From Amaurobius ferox (lineage: Eukaryota > Arthropoda > Arachnida > Araneae > Amaurobiidae): 64,000 bases of DNA. Where the stretch lies: positions 136,375,293 to 136,439,292 of the forward strand of contig OX578134.1 of the NCBI GenBank assembly GCA_951213105.1. The letters are read 5' to 3'. The notes under the pieces were generated by a model. That model saw only the letters and a list, made by a program, of their open reading frames with translations. It was not told the DNA's origin and did not search any database. A program made the position numbers and the translations under genes. Positions 34,430-46,908 of this stretch are shown piece by piece. Each line of letters starts with the position of its first letter. Within the stretch, counting starts at the first letter, position 1.

Positions 34430-37400
34430 TACAAAGGGACTTTAACTTTGTAACCTGAACCCCTCTAGACAAATATCATATGACTGAGCTACTACGTGTA
34501 CTCCGAATGGAAATTTTCACTGTGCTGAAGGCAAGGAGTGGTGTCTCAACTGATATTGTCTGAACAATTATACTAGTTCTTCATAGGGTCGTATAGATGA
34601 CAGAAATGTAAATCTGCAATTTCTCCTTCCGAGGTCCTGGCCACGCCTATACCCTCCTAGATGCAATAATCATCCTAGATATATCCCAGTGAAATAAATC
34701 AATTTTCATACTCAAGAGCACCAAACAATCATTTTATCAATCTTCAAAGTTTGAAAATTTTAAAGATATCAAGGATATTTAAAATTATTTGGGTATAGCA
34801 GACAAGTTCACAAACATATTATCTGGCATTCTAATTATACGCTTAACACCATTCAACTTGCATGTACTCCAGCTTAAAATTAGCTAAAATGCATCCAGTA
34901 AGTTGCGAACTATTCGATAATAACAGTTTTAAAATGTAAAATAGTTTCAAAAGCTTGTAATACAGTAATTCGCTGTTTTTCACTTACTCTAATTAGGAAG
35001 ATTATAAAAAAAATATACATGAAACTTTAGGGAAAAATTATTTAATCATTCTTCGGCGTAAAGAAAATCTGAAAAATATCTTGCAACCAACCATGTAAAA
35101 GTTGACTATGTGTGTCTAGACAGAGTCTTTCTGAAATGTTTACTTTTGGGTTGCAAAGGGCTGTTTGAAACAAAAAAAAATAATCTAAATTTATTGCTTG
35201 TACATTTTTGTTAATTTTTCACAATTATCAAAAAGTATGATCCTTATATTTTTACCAAATTCCATCCAGTACTATTACGGATATTAGTTTCTGCATCCTA
35301 CTTACAATGGCAGCAGTTTTGAAGCATTTATAATTTAGAATATACTAAATATCTGTGAATTATGGATTTTTCTAATAGCAGTTTTTAATTAGCAAGTTAA
35401 TCTGTCTTTGCCAGAACAGCAAAAACTGGACGTGATTGTTATCAACATCTTTCTTGTTATGTTTCTACTTTTCTGAGAATAAGTGCGGTTGCAAAAACAT
35501 GAAATTGGATCAAAAAAGCTGGTCATCTTCAACGGTTGAACATTTTGGTTTCTGATTCTGATTTTTTGGGCAACCTTTGAATTTTTGTTTATTTTTGGTG
35601 GCATTATAGTTGACTGTTTTGTTAAGATTCAGCGCTATCCCTTGGCATATCTTATCAGCCTGAATCATGTCATAGTTCAATTGATTGTTATGACATTTTC
35701 CAGTTTCTAGCAAGCCCAATGCTCGAGATAAAGGCATTTCAAGGAATATTCTTACTAACATCGCATAATAGCCACGGTGGAATTCCAATTAAGTGAAACT
35801 TCTTATTATCGAGTTTTATTTATTCAACTGTGAAAACCAAAACCACGCATGAAAAGTCCCATGAAAATCGGGTGTTATGAATAATTTTAAAATTGTGTTG
35901 ACTTACAGATCGTTGGTAGGATTTTTGTAAGAAATAACTCTCAAACTCAATGTAGTAAATTAGGTATTATGAGTAGTTGATAACTGCAACCAGAACTGAA
36001 TTGATATGATATACATAACCAGGGTCGCTTCAGGTTGTAAAGAACTAATATGGACATTTAGAGAGTGCTCATTTCTGAATTAATATCTTCTTAAATGTGC
36101 CTTAAGCAGCATAAGGAAACATGCATAAAGAAATCTGACGATCACCTCTAGGATTGTTAACACTGAAGAAAATAATTTATGCATTTCCGAAAGAATTGTC
36201 TGCATTCTGCACCTTATTCTTAAAACATTCCACATTGTTTTCTAGTTATTTATTCCCATAAATCAGTTCAGCTACACAGTTCAATGTATGCAGTCAAATT
36301 ACCACACACAGGGTTAAAGCAATTTAGTGGAATCCCGCAAAATTTCAAATGCGCATTTAACTGCTATGTTTTGCGAAACAGAGTTCATGTTATTCGAAAC
36401 TAATGTCAAATTTTACTCAAGAATTATGTACCGCAGGCGTATTTAAAAATTAAATTAAAATTTCTGCGAAGTATACTCGGAAATCGTGGATGTATTTGCA
36501 GAATACAAGTACGAGTCTGAATTTCCAGACAATTAACACTTTAATAAAAGAATTAGTAAGTATGAAAAGGAAAATATAGAGCTTATAAATCTCTAGCAAA
36601 TTTACAAGATCATAAAACAACTGATAGGTACAGTAAATAGTAATTTAATTTTTAACTACTTTACAGAATACAAAATTAGATTCTCAAGATCCTAATAAAT
36701 TCACAATTCTTTTTTACTTGTATCACTCCAACACCCTCTTACTGAAATAAAACCAGAGCATATACCCTGTTTGGAAAGTTCTAGAAAGTTCTTAACTAAT
36801 CTGCAAAATTAAATAAGTTTCCAGAATTCGTCATATATCGCCGAAATTTATTGACAAGAATATCGAATTTCTCGCCATGGTCAAGCGATCCGAGCCTTCA
36901 AATTATAACAATGGTTGTCTGTAAATGTCGTTTGTACTTGAGAACAGACAATATGCTATAAAAATATTTTTTTTATTTGAAACAATATTTTATTTTGGGG
37001 GTAACTATACAGAATAAAAGGAATTAAGAAGTTACGATTGTACTTAAGCACTATGTCTATATTTGTGTATTTTAATCAAAATTATTTTCTGGGACAACCT
37101 TTAATGTCAAATGGCTGTTAACAATTTTGTATGGTGTTAAATTTCTTATAAACAGTTTTAAACTATAGTGCATTTTGAAATAAATTATTGGAATATATAA
37201 AAGACATAAAACTTCCATATGAAACTCGTAAACTACGAAAAATTTATTCTCATAGAATAGTTATAAAAACTTTTACTTGATTTCATCCATACAAAAGAAT
37301 GGAAATGCCGTAAAATGAGAAAGTAATATGATCAAGTGGGGGTAAAAAGAGAAGAGTTGGGACAAATAAAAATAGTGATGATATTTTCTTCTCATTATGA

Positions 37401-38214
37401 AGCAATTTCTACGCACCCTTGAATAAATAGTATAAATTTAGTGATAAACCCTCGTCCTCTTGATCTTGTAGATTGTGTTGATTGCGAAAACTAAAAGCAT
37501 TGTGTATTTGCAAGTAATAACAGACTGCTCATATGATCACAGTCTTTTGGCATTCATTTAATTTTAAAAAATCACAATATAATAAATGGGAAATCATGAA
37601 TTTAGAAATCATTAAATGTAAAACATAAGTTCTAAGCATGAAATTGAATTAAATTAAATATTAAAATAGTCGAAATTCCCCTCCCCCCCAAAACAGTTTC
37701 AAAGTTTAAAATAAATTCAAAATTTATAACTCCTTACAAGGTGAATGAGCAAACAATTCCATGGATTTCTTCTATCCTCTTCTAAGATAATCCAGGGTGC
37801 TAAAATTGTCTCCTCACCCCTTGAATTACCTCCGCGATTATTTTCTAGAACACCGCTCCGATCATATAAAAATGGCCTTATGTGATCGGGCTGGTAGAGC
37901 TGTGTTCGTATACCTGAAATACAAGAGATCCGGGTTATAATCGATTGACTGTCTCTAAGGCCCGGTTTACGAAAGAGATTAAATAAGGGCATTGTAGGAA
38001 ATTCCTTCCCTGACAGAATATAAGTAATGTATCTGGTAGTATAGCTCAGCGAAATACTTAAAACCCAGGTTTAACTCACGATTAAGATTGATAACAAATT
38101 TAATATGATATGCCTAATCTATTATATGAAAAACTGATTGCCGTTTATTTATTCTCCTGTGCTACAAATGAAATGCAAAGAGAGGTATTACTCTATTACA
38201 ACCAGAAATGTAGA
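34430..38214. other. AT-rich non-coding DNA, nothing recognised
   Basis: Overlapping minus-strand frames at 35389-35788 (up to 92 codons, Lys/Asn-rich) have no identifiable domain and no clear splice context, so no gene is called. A weak tRNA-like patch (about 37870-37960) is too degraded to annotate. Confidence 0.4.
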
Positions 38215-38700
38215 CGTTTAACTTTGCATGCGAAAGACATCGCGAATTAGGTAGTCGGACTCGAAGATATATTTTTGTGCAATCATGTAGTCTCTAATTT
38301 GGTTTTAAGTTATAGGCCATAGCTACTGTCTTCACTGCCGTAAAGGGCAGGTGGTATTAACTCTCACGCAGTTCCAGCCAGTGATCTAACAGTTCAACTT
38401 CCCATCTGAGAGATATATTGAAGTAAACAGTCATACCTGAAGATATCATTTGGTCCAACCTTTTGACCTTGGGTTTGTTTACTTATTGGCCGTAGAATCT
38501 GTTCTCCATTGAAGGCTACCGTATTTATAAAGGCCATGTAACAACAGCTTTCACGCAATTCCGGCAGTGCAATTCAGCAGTGCAATTTTCAATATGAAAG
38601 ACATCTCGAATTATAAGTTGTACCTGAATATATCATTCAATCCAGCCATTTAATCTCGAGCTTGTGATTTACAAGTCGTGAGTTCTGTATGACACGACTC
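38215..38700. repeat. Degenerate tandem repeat, about 180-190 bp period, 2-3 copies
   Basis: ctcacgcagttccagccagtg (near 38367) recurs as tttcacgcaattccggcagtg (near 38549), and gaaagacatcgcgaatta (38232) recurs as gaaagacatctcgaatta (38607). cctgaagatatcatt and cctgaatatatcatt also pair up. Confidence 0.55.
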
Positions 38701-40495
38701 GATGTCCACTATACATCAGTGATGACAAAAATCAAATGTCAATAATGCCCTTACTAAAGTCTTGCAGAATGTATCATGCTTAGAAAACTAAAGTTATTAA
38801 AATGAAACTGGAAGTTATATGTGGAATGAAACTGAAAACATTGGGCGAAACGTTTATAATTAGACAGAATATTTTGTAATGAAAATGGTTAGAACTTATT
38901 TGAAAAATTGTCCGAATTTTAAGATTTTCATAACATAATGCCTACGAAGAAAATATATAATTCCCGGTACAGTGGTAGTAATATGGTAGTCTATGGAAGT
39001 TCTGGCTGTCTGACAATCTATAGTAGTGGTAGTAGTACAGTAGTCTATGGTAGTGATGGTAATCAATGTCTGAAATGATTGTTTGGACTTAGCTATCAAT
39101 GTAATTTGTATTATAACAGTCTATATTAGCACAAAATAGCAAAATGCATCCAATGCTTCGACGTCACTAAGCTACTGCCAATTATAAAAAAGGAAACTTT
39201 TAAGTAAGTTAAACGAAATCGCAGAAAATTATTTAAAATATAACTTGATACTGAAAGTGCATAAAATATGCAAATACACATTTTTTTAATCTAATCCTGG
39301 GGACGATACAAGTGGATCTATGAAATATATGAAATATCGTTTTCGAATTATCGTTGAAATAAATCAGAATTTGTTAATTTGTAGACAGATCTACTTGTTC
39401 ACCACATAATTTTATAACCATTTATAAACTATATACATTTTATGTTTTGAAATTGAATCTATATTTTATCCATGTCGCTGCCGAAAAAGATCATTTAACA
39501 GCTATAGCGTAAAACCTGTTAAGTGTAATGACAGAATCGTTTTGGACAACTGTTAGCAAGGTCTGTGTACATTTAGGTAAGGGTTAGATGTCTCTGGTGA
39601 ATGCCACAAAGGAAAAAATATCCTACTGATGTTAGTAGCTATTTGCGCTTAATGAGATGAAGAAGCATAATGTGAGTCTCTAGCGATTATTTTCCCAAAA
39701 GAGGTTTTTGTTCTTAGTGTGCTATGTTTTTAGAAATATATATTTTGCATGGAATAAATAAATATATATTTCGATTATATATTTCGAAATATATATCGAG
39801 AAATATATATTTTGAAATATATATCGAGAAATATATATTTCGATTATCTATAAAAATGGATGACTATGTTCTATATCTAAAATGTCTGTGTATGATTATA
39901 TCTATATATATAAATATGAATCTCTGCATTGATTTTCTGTAAATCTTTGAATTGAGGCATTTTGGGAAATTGTTATTTGCATTTCTTCTTCAATTGAATT
40001 TTTACCTCTTAATGCACGTTATAGCATAACAAATAATCAATCATATTATTATGCATATCTAAATACGGATGCGGTTAGTTCAGTTCCCCATGTCCGTAAT
40101 CGTTCAGGATCATAAAAGTTATACCAGCACATAGGGAATAATTGGCAGACTATTTGAGCCATGCTTCATTTGTCAGAAAGAACAGTATAGGGATCCTTTA
40201 ATTAATTAATTAATTAATTAAAAAGTATCTAAAAATAAGTCCGTTTGTTCAGGCCACCATGTTTGTAACATATTACTACGAATACAGAACAGAAAAAATT
40301 CTTATAATTTAAATATATGAGTCGCTTGAAATTGGCGATACATTTGGTAAAATATCGCGAACTTAGTGACTCCTAGACGAGTTCTAGAAACATCCAATTT
40401 TGTAGATTGGTCCATAACTTCACAACTTACGTGTTTTATCCGTAATATGGTGCATGAGCTTGTCATCATTCAATTGAGTTGTTGATTAATTAATA
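38701..40495. other. AT-rich DNA with small simple repeats
   Basis: A tagtggtagtag-type repeat lies at about 38968-39060, an array of gaaatatatatcgagaaata units at about 39730-39845, and attaattaatta at about 40198-40220. No gene is seen. Confidence 0.5.
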
Positions 40496-40499
40496 TATA

Positions 40500-41940
40500 T
40501 ATATACCAGGTAGTTAGAATTAAAGTATCCCTGATCAGATCACTGTAAAGAAAAAAAATCAGTGGTCATAAGAACACCAAATCCTGTATGGTATGCATTT
40601 CAGAACTTGAGCAAACGAATGACGGAAAAAGAATTAGTTCCAAAAATGACTGATAGGGAGAGAGATGGTTCTGCGGACAGTCCATAGTAAAAACATCAAT
40701 GAAGCGACTTCGCAGTCGTGATGCATATTACTTACGAATTGTAAGTGGTATAAGCATGCGGCAGATACTGACAATAGTCATAAACATCCAAATATCAATT
40801 TAATTAATGGATCTAGAACATGTTGCACATGAAACGCAGAAGGGACGAAGCTTGTAGAAAGACAAGTCATTGGCAGTGCTCAGAGTGTACACCGTATTGA
40901 AGAAGCAGAAACTAGTACCGCGTGACAGCGTGTTCGAGAGTTGCACGTAACTGATCTGTTGTGATGTTGCGTGTGTGCAAGATTACTAAAACCGTTAAAC
41001 CTCCGATAAACCATGCTTTTAAAGCAACCCCACAGCCAAAAGTCACAAGGATTCAGATCTGGTGAATGGGGATGGCCGTAAAAATGGCAATGCGCAACGG
41101 ATTACTCGATTCTGTAAAATGCCATCGTAACAGCTGCTGAACATGACGACCAATGCCGGGAGGTGCTCCATCTTGTTGGAATTTAGTAGAGCTGAGGCAT
41201 CCCCGTTGTGGGAGATGAGGAGTAATGAAGTTCTGTAGCATGTCCCTGAAACGCTGTTCAATAACTTAAAATGCTTTTGGTTTCTCTAGATGGATTTCTT
41301 AAAAAAATAGGGACCAATCAGAAATCTTGCTGTAAATCCAATCCAAACGGTTATTTTGGAGGATGTAAGGGGATCTGTTGAAACTGGTGGGGATTTTTTA
41401 TTGCCCAAGATGTGGCTATTTTGGGTGTTTACTGCTCTACATATAGAAAAATGTACCTCATCACTCCATAAAATGTCCCAGAGCCACTTGACGTCTACTT
41501 GCATGCGTGCAAGAAATATCAAAGCAAACATTTCACGGATGCATGTATCAGAACCTTGTAATACTTGGTGACGCTGGTTTATATACTGATAACTTTCTAA
41601 AGTTTGGGCAAACACTTCAGTACTGTTGCGTAGGTCAAATCCAATTGTCTAGCCGAGCACTACTGATGCCTACCCGAGCACCACTGATGCCTACTTTACA
41701 GTGACTGTTCCGCTCAACAACAGCCGTTGGAACCTCCGCCACTTGCGTTGCCACAGGTTTCCAGCCGCGTCTCAGTCAAACTGAGTGGCTTCTAGTCTCC
41801 TCGAAAGCTTGAACCATTCTTCGGAATCCACATGCTGTTAGAAAACCTGTACGCAACGATTTCAAACGTCTGTACTCGTGAACAGCGTTTTCTTCTTCAT
41901 TCTTGTAAAACAACTTTAATAATATCCCAGTTTTTGTTCT
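40500..41940 (-). pseudogene. Decayed mariner-like DD(about 41)D transposase
   Basis: A cut-and-paste transposase, broken. N-terminal helix-turn-helix: YKNEEENAVHEYRRLKSLR and FRRMVQAFEETRS (about 41945-41780). First catalytic Asp in DILWSDEVHF (about 41490). The block ITVWIGFTARFLIGPYFF ends near 41295. The second Asp is in FQQDGAPP (41170-41172) and the third in SPDLNPCDFWLWG (41042-41044). The gap between the last two is 125 nt, about 41 residues plus one frameshift. The final residue is Asp, not the Glu of Tc1. Stops and at least two frameshifts prevent translation. The 5' end is cut by the retroposon tail starting at about 41931. The 3' flank to about 40500 has no convincing terminal repeat. 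Confidence 0.82.
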
Positions 41941-42690
41941 ACATACCCGTGGGTACGCAGAAAACTGATTTTTATGGCGAAGTGATGGATATTTGTGTAG
42001 CCTTGAGACAGAAAAATGCCCCAAATTTGTGCTACAACAGAGTGGTCATTCTCTCGGACTCAAGGGCAGCACTACAGGCTATGGATCAGGGGCTTGTCCA
42101 ACCTCCGAGGAAATCCTTGAATGCCAAATTCTTTTGGAGAGAATGAAACTAGGGGTAAAGAAATTGCCTTACAATGGAGCCCCGGACATTGTGGCCTTTA
42201 CGGAAACGACAAGGTCGATGAACTTGCAAAAAAGGTACAGAAATCTTTCAAAAGATATCTACAAATTGTTCCTTTCATTCTGCAAAACTATATATTCGCA
42301 AATTTTTGAAGCAAAAATGGAAAGAAGAACTTATGACGCGTGTCTGAAATAAGAGCTGGAGGGATATCTTGGAAAGGAAAATAGCAGACAAGCCTCGGGA
42401 AAAAGCAGTGGCCAATTTTGGGCTCGAAATTGGTCACGATTGCTTGGCGAGCCATCTTTATCGCATTGGTATTTTTTCCAGCCCAAATTGCCCACTTTGC
42501 GGGTTAAATGAAGAAATGGACAGGACCCACATCGGAAGGTGACCGTCCCTGCACGTATATTCTGAGGTGGAGAAGTATTGGAACGCTAGAAGCCAAATGA
42601 TGAGATATTGACTTTTCACGTTATATGTTTCGAGTTCTGTTCTGTTTGTATAATGTCTGTCTTGTTCTCTGCCATTGGAAATAAAAAAAA
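41931..42690 (+). pseudogene. RNase H and C-terminal tail of a Jockey/I-like retroposon
   Basis: The 3' end of a non-LTR retroposon whose RNase H removes template RNA. Visible: DFYGEVMDICVAL (catalytic Glu), VVILSDSRAALQAM (Asp), IALQWSPGHCG and KVDELAKK (final Asp). The first Asp (TDGS region) is missing through 5' truncation. After two frame changes the tail reads AVANFGLEIGHDCLASHLYR, then SSPNCPLCGLNEEMDRTH, the Cys-His knuckle of this family. The last Cys is a TGA stop at about 42539. The domain ends KYWNARSQMM. A 3' UTR ending in an A-rich aataaaaaaaactttaataa follows. It abuts the mariner relic in the opposite orientation. Confidence 0.87.
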
Positions 42691-43370
42691 CTTTAATAAT
42701 AAAGCAAGGTCAGGCAATGAGAGTTCCATAGCGATCGTTGAATGTTTTCACAAAGCTACAAAGCTTTGAACGTATTTTTATAGAAAATTATTTTTAAACA
42801 ATTTGCAGAAAGCGACATCTTCTTTTGTTGATGCCGTATGAAATATTTGCAAAATACTTACCTAAATTTCATATATTCAAGGTTAATGACAGTTGATGGT
42901 CGCTTATACCACACACAATTCGTAATTAATATGCACCATGACTGCCAAGCCGTTTCATTGAATTATGTTGCTTTTACTAAGGACTTTTCGCAGCGCCATT
43001 TCATCCGCAATCGGTCATGTTAACTAATTTTTTAGCGTCATTCGTTTTCCCCATGTTCTGAAATATTACATACCACACAAATTTGACGGTCTTATGACCA
43101 TTAGTCTTTTCTCTAGAGTTCTCTGAACACGGATACTTTAAATCGGTTTGACTCACGAAAATCATATGAGCACTTATGAAATGATTTGGCAAACTATTTG
43201 CAGTAAACTATTCAGCAATAAACACATTGCATGACGTACAATATGTCCTAAATCCTCAATGTTTAGCCTGCCTTAGAAGAAAGAACGTCTCTGCTTTAGA
43301 TGAAACACTTCTTTCCCTTCCTCTTCAGACTAGAGATTCTCAAAATTTTTCGTTTTCCTAAAGTTAAACA
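42691..43370. other. Non-coding spacer, nothing recognised
   Basis: Two short frames at 42838-43023 (+) and 43001-43192 (-) have no motif. Confidence 0.45.
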
Positions 43371-43385
43371 CACTGTTCAGGTGCA

Positions 43386-43467
43386 TTGGGTGGCACTTCT
43401 CGGCCGTGCAAACAGTTACCTTACACCTTTCTGGTAGGTCGGACGGTCTGGGTCTCAACAACAACAA
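43386..43467 (+). mobile_element. SINE-like S1, 5'-truncated, copy 3, with (AAC)n tail
   Basis: Runs from tgggtggcacttctcggccg through ggtcggacggtctgggtctc to a short caacaacaacaa tail. It is flanked by cactgttcaggtgca (43371-43385) and cactgtttaggtgca (43468-43482), a 15-bp target duplication with one mismatch. Confidence 0.87.
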
Positions 43468-43764
43468 CACTGTTTAGGTGCAATTTAATAAATTGGGATT
43501 GGTAAATTATTTAGGTTTTGTACTTTGAAAGTTAGATTTCTAACTGCATTTCGACGTCACTACACCTCTTAATGGAATCGTCACAGTTTTAAAACATTTA
43601 TTTAAGCGTTATACTTGCAATCAGTAAATATCTATTTACGACTCTTGTGTGCATTTTAAATCGGAAAACATATTTGATGTATTTTTATGTATAAATATAC
43701 TTAGTACGCGACCGATTGAAATTAGCGAATCATCAAGGTATCTTGATATGTAATTTGCGAAGCA

Positions 43765-43850
43765 CTTGGCGGTAATACCTGGAAAAGGATTCAAATCCAG
43801 ACCTTTTGATCTTCAGACCAATGTGGCAGAGAGGTAGAAATAGACGTCTT
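43765..43850 (-). other. tRNA-like segment
   Basis: On the minus strand, ttggtctgaagatcaa forms a 6-bp anticodon-like stem and ggtctggatttgaatcc resembles a T arm with B box. The D arm and acceptor are not clear. Probably a tRNA-derived relic. Confidence 0.35.
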
Positions 43851-44434
43851 TGGATTCGTTCGAAGATAGGCTAAAGCCAATCAAATAATTAACAGTCTTG
43901 AAGACAAGTTCAACACCAAACAGCTTTCCACCAAGTAGGTAATATATATTTAGAAGTAGGTAAGTTAGGTAGAGAGATTCTAGGTTATGTTTTTGGAGAG
44001 AGTATTCATGGATCCTGTAATCTCCCTACTTTGAATGTATTAAAGAATACATTAAAGAATTAAATATGCCCCAAGTAGTTAAGAGGGATACTCTGCGGAC
44101 TTGAAACAGTTTATAAAACAAAGCTTTATTCATATGTGTAAAAATTGTTTATTAAAAGAAAACAGATTAAATTTATAATAAATTATGAGAGAAAAAAACA
44201 AGTTTTAAATGTCTTTCCTTACACAACAGTGGCGCACATAAAAGTAGAAACAAAATTTTAATCACGTATGAAATTGAACGAAATTAATGGTGCAGGCAGA
44301 TTGAATTCATACACTAATATATAAATGTTATCATTATACAAAGTTTATAATATTCAAAATTGGCGAAACTATTTTATCAGCCTACACCCTCATTTCGACA
44401 ATTTTGCATAATTTCAATTTTGAATAATGGATAA

Positions 44435-45032
44435 GTGTGAGACCAGGAGACATTTATTGTAGTTTTCAGATTTATATGATATGTACTGCGAAAGAAAGCG
44501 CAGACTCGTAGACGCCATTTTACGACAGTCCTGGCCGGGAGGTCATGACGCCAATAAATTCAGTGCACATAAATTGCAGGTATGGTTGGGTCAGAAATAT
44601 CCTTGGGACCAAGGCTTTTGTCTTGTGGAACAACCAATAGAGATATGGAGAGCGTATCTGAACCGCAGGCGAAATGATGTAGCAGCAAGGAGAAATTTTC
44701 AAGCTATTCAGTGAGATTGAAGGATGAATACTCCGCTGGTTTTCGTCAGTTGAGATGCATTCAATGAAGGATGACCGTCGAAGAGTGTTGTATTAACAAA
44801 TAGGAGGCGACGATGTCCTAGAAGGTGCAGTGTTTTTTGAGTCTGAATTCAAACTTTGATCGCCCAAGACGCTGTGACTAAAAATTGGAGGCAATGGCCG
44901 CCTAAGAGTGTGCTTTGAAGGTCAATTGGAGGTTAGAATGTTCAAGACAACAAACAGAGGTATGTGCAAATCTGCAATATATAATAGGTCGAATATATGT
45001 TTCGGAGCAAATATAAAATCCTGGTCTCACAC
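44435..45032. mobile_element. 598-bp unit with perfect 14-bp terminal inverted repeats
   Basis: gtgtgagaccagga at 44435-44448 is exactly reverse-complemented at 45019-45032. A 77-codon frame lies between them. No target duplication is obvious, so either the ends have decayed or the pairing is fortuitous. No family was recognised. Confidence 0.5.
44481..44714 (+). CDS. Unknown small ORF inside the 598-bp TIR unit
   Basis: 77 codons, basic and well mixed in composition, unlike AT-driven noise: it contains KRRLVDAILRQSWPGGHDAN, WLGQKYPWDQGFC and IEIWRAYLNRRRND. The frame is open upstream to a TAG at about 44460, after which ttttcag could act as a splice acceptor, so it might be an exon as easily as an ORF. 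No family is recognised and no function is proposed. Confidence 0.3.
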   Translation: MYCERKRRLVDAILRQSWPGGHDANKFSAHKLQVWLGQKYPWDQGFCLVEQPIEIWRAYLNRRRNDVAARRNFQAIQ

Positions 45033-45709
45033 ATGCATTTAATCCTCCTTAAGAGTGTATATAAAAGAAGTTTAATCGTAATCACAATATGTGTAATAAA
45101 CAATGATTATTTTAAAATTTAAAATTGTAGAATTCAATTATGAAGTATGTTAATTAATGATTTGTATTAGGAACTCGTACAAAGAATTAATAGTGGGTTA
45201 TTGCGGCCAAGATGTGCAATATCCTAATATATGATTCAAAATCACTAATAATAATTAAGAATGATAAATTCAATCCAAGATATTATTATATTTTTTGCAT
45301 AAAATACAGTGCCTACTTAAAATGCATTTTCTACTTCTGTGATCCACTGTTGTGTAAGGCTGGACATTGAAAAGCCCTTTTTCTCGCAATTTATTTTTTA
45401 CTTTTTAGTTTTCATTTTTATTAGCACTTTACAACACAGTTGAAATGTGTTTATGACTTTGTTCATTTTGTCTATCTGTCTGTCTGTCTGTATGACAGTC
45501 TGTCTGTCTGTCTGTCTGCCCGTTACCACGATAACTGCCGTAAAAAAGGATTTATGAAAATGAAATTTCAGTATGTTGTTCAGACGGTCTGTGGGACCTA
45601 AGGGAATATAAATAGATAATATCACCCAATTAGTTTTGGATTGAACCCGGGTTCAAAAAATGAAATACATTGAATCCTATGGGACATAATTTTTCAAACA
45701 TTTTTTAGG
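45033..45709. other. AT-rich DNA with a TCTG microsatellite
   Basis: A (TCTG)n stretch (about 45468-45520) is followed by accacgataactgccgtaaa, related to the block near 29436. A palindrome ttgaacccgggttcaa lies at about 45640. No gene is seen. Confidence 0.55.
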
Positions 45710-46735
45710 CGGAATTAAAATTCACAAATTGCTTCGAAAGTTTTAGGAAATACTCAAATTGTCCCATAAAATATATAAAACAATTTTCAGCAAAATATAT
45801 TAATTAGTTTTTAAAATAAAAATTAAAATAATAATTACACCCTTTACATGAAAAGATCACGTGACCATTACATGGAGAGATCAGATAACCCATTTCAAAA
45901 TAAAATATGTCATCCATCTTGTGTCAAAATAGTGATTTTTAAAGTTCTGCTAATTCATATTTAGTGTTGCATCCGTCCTAAAACCGCACTATTTTTGCTT
46001 AAATTTTGTGCATCTACATACTGAAACAAGGCAATTACGATATAGTTGAGTTTAAATGATCATTCAACTTTGATTATTTCCACAACGAAGCCTAATTTTC
46101 ACTTATGGAGAATGTAAATACCAAAAGATGTTCAATGAGCTGTATAAGAATTGCTGCATTTCTTTAACGCAAAATTATTTAGCTCATGGAGTCTGCAATA
46201 TAGCTGATATGAATGAAACTTTCATTGACACAGAGAAGCAAACGGTATTTTCGATGAAGTTTTAAGCATAGAGTTAAATCACTTGTACCTCCATGGTTTA
46301 AGTTTTTAAATAAAATAAATTATTATAGTATTGTGATGAAAGAAAGGAATGGAAAAACGTTTATGAGTGAAATGCTGCTTTTATATAGAGAGCCAGGCGT
46401 GTTTTCGATGACGTCATTCGAACAAATTTATTTTCGATGAAGTTTTTTCAAATATAATAAATTATTGTAATATTATGATAATTTTAAAAAATATTGCAGA
46501 GGAATGTATCTCATTTTAGAGATGTTTAAACCAGGCAAATTATTTCAATGCCATCATTTGAATGAAGTTCATTTTTTTCGATGAAGTGTCAAGTTTTCAA
46601 ATATAATAAATGAATGTAGCATTGTGAGAATTTTAAAAATATTACATGAATCGCGAGGAATGTATCGCATTTTAGAGATGTCTAGATAAAATTGCATTGA
46701 AATTGGAAAGTGTTTCATAATCAATGATTTATGCG
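45710..46735 (-). repeat. Dispersed repeat L, copy 2
   Basis: Reverse-complement counterpart of 24203-25030, about 21 kb away. It is longer because two related internal segments are present (a ttttcgatgaagt...taataaatt...attttaaaaat block occurs at 46433 and again at 46572). It carries the conserved TATA segment at 46380-46387 on the minus strand and tgacgtca at 46409-46416. Confidence 0.72.
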
Positions 46736-46882
46736 CGATTAATTTTTCTTGTTTGATGTTAATTCAGTTCAAACGTATGCAGTATTTTCATGGTTTTAAT
46801 GTAATCATTCAAATTTAAGTGAAGAATCAAATCGTTAGAACCGTAATAACATTCCATCTGAAGTAATTGAAGCGCAAATCGC

Positions 46883-46908
46883 AAAAAAAAAAAAAAAAAA
46901 AAAAAAAA
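46883..46908. repeat. Poly(A) run
   Basis: About 25 A in a row. No retroposon body is recognised upstream. Confidence 0.9.

Noticed and set aside
35389..35788. Overlapping 71- and 92-codon minus-strand frames as a possible gene
   Set aside because: Lys/Asn-rich composition follows base composition; no domain, no splice logic, no neighbouring support.
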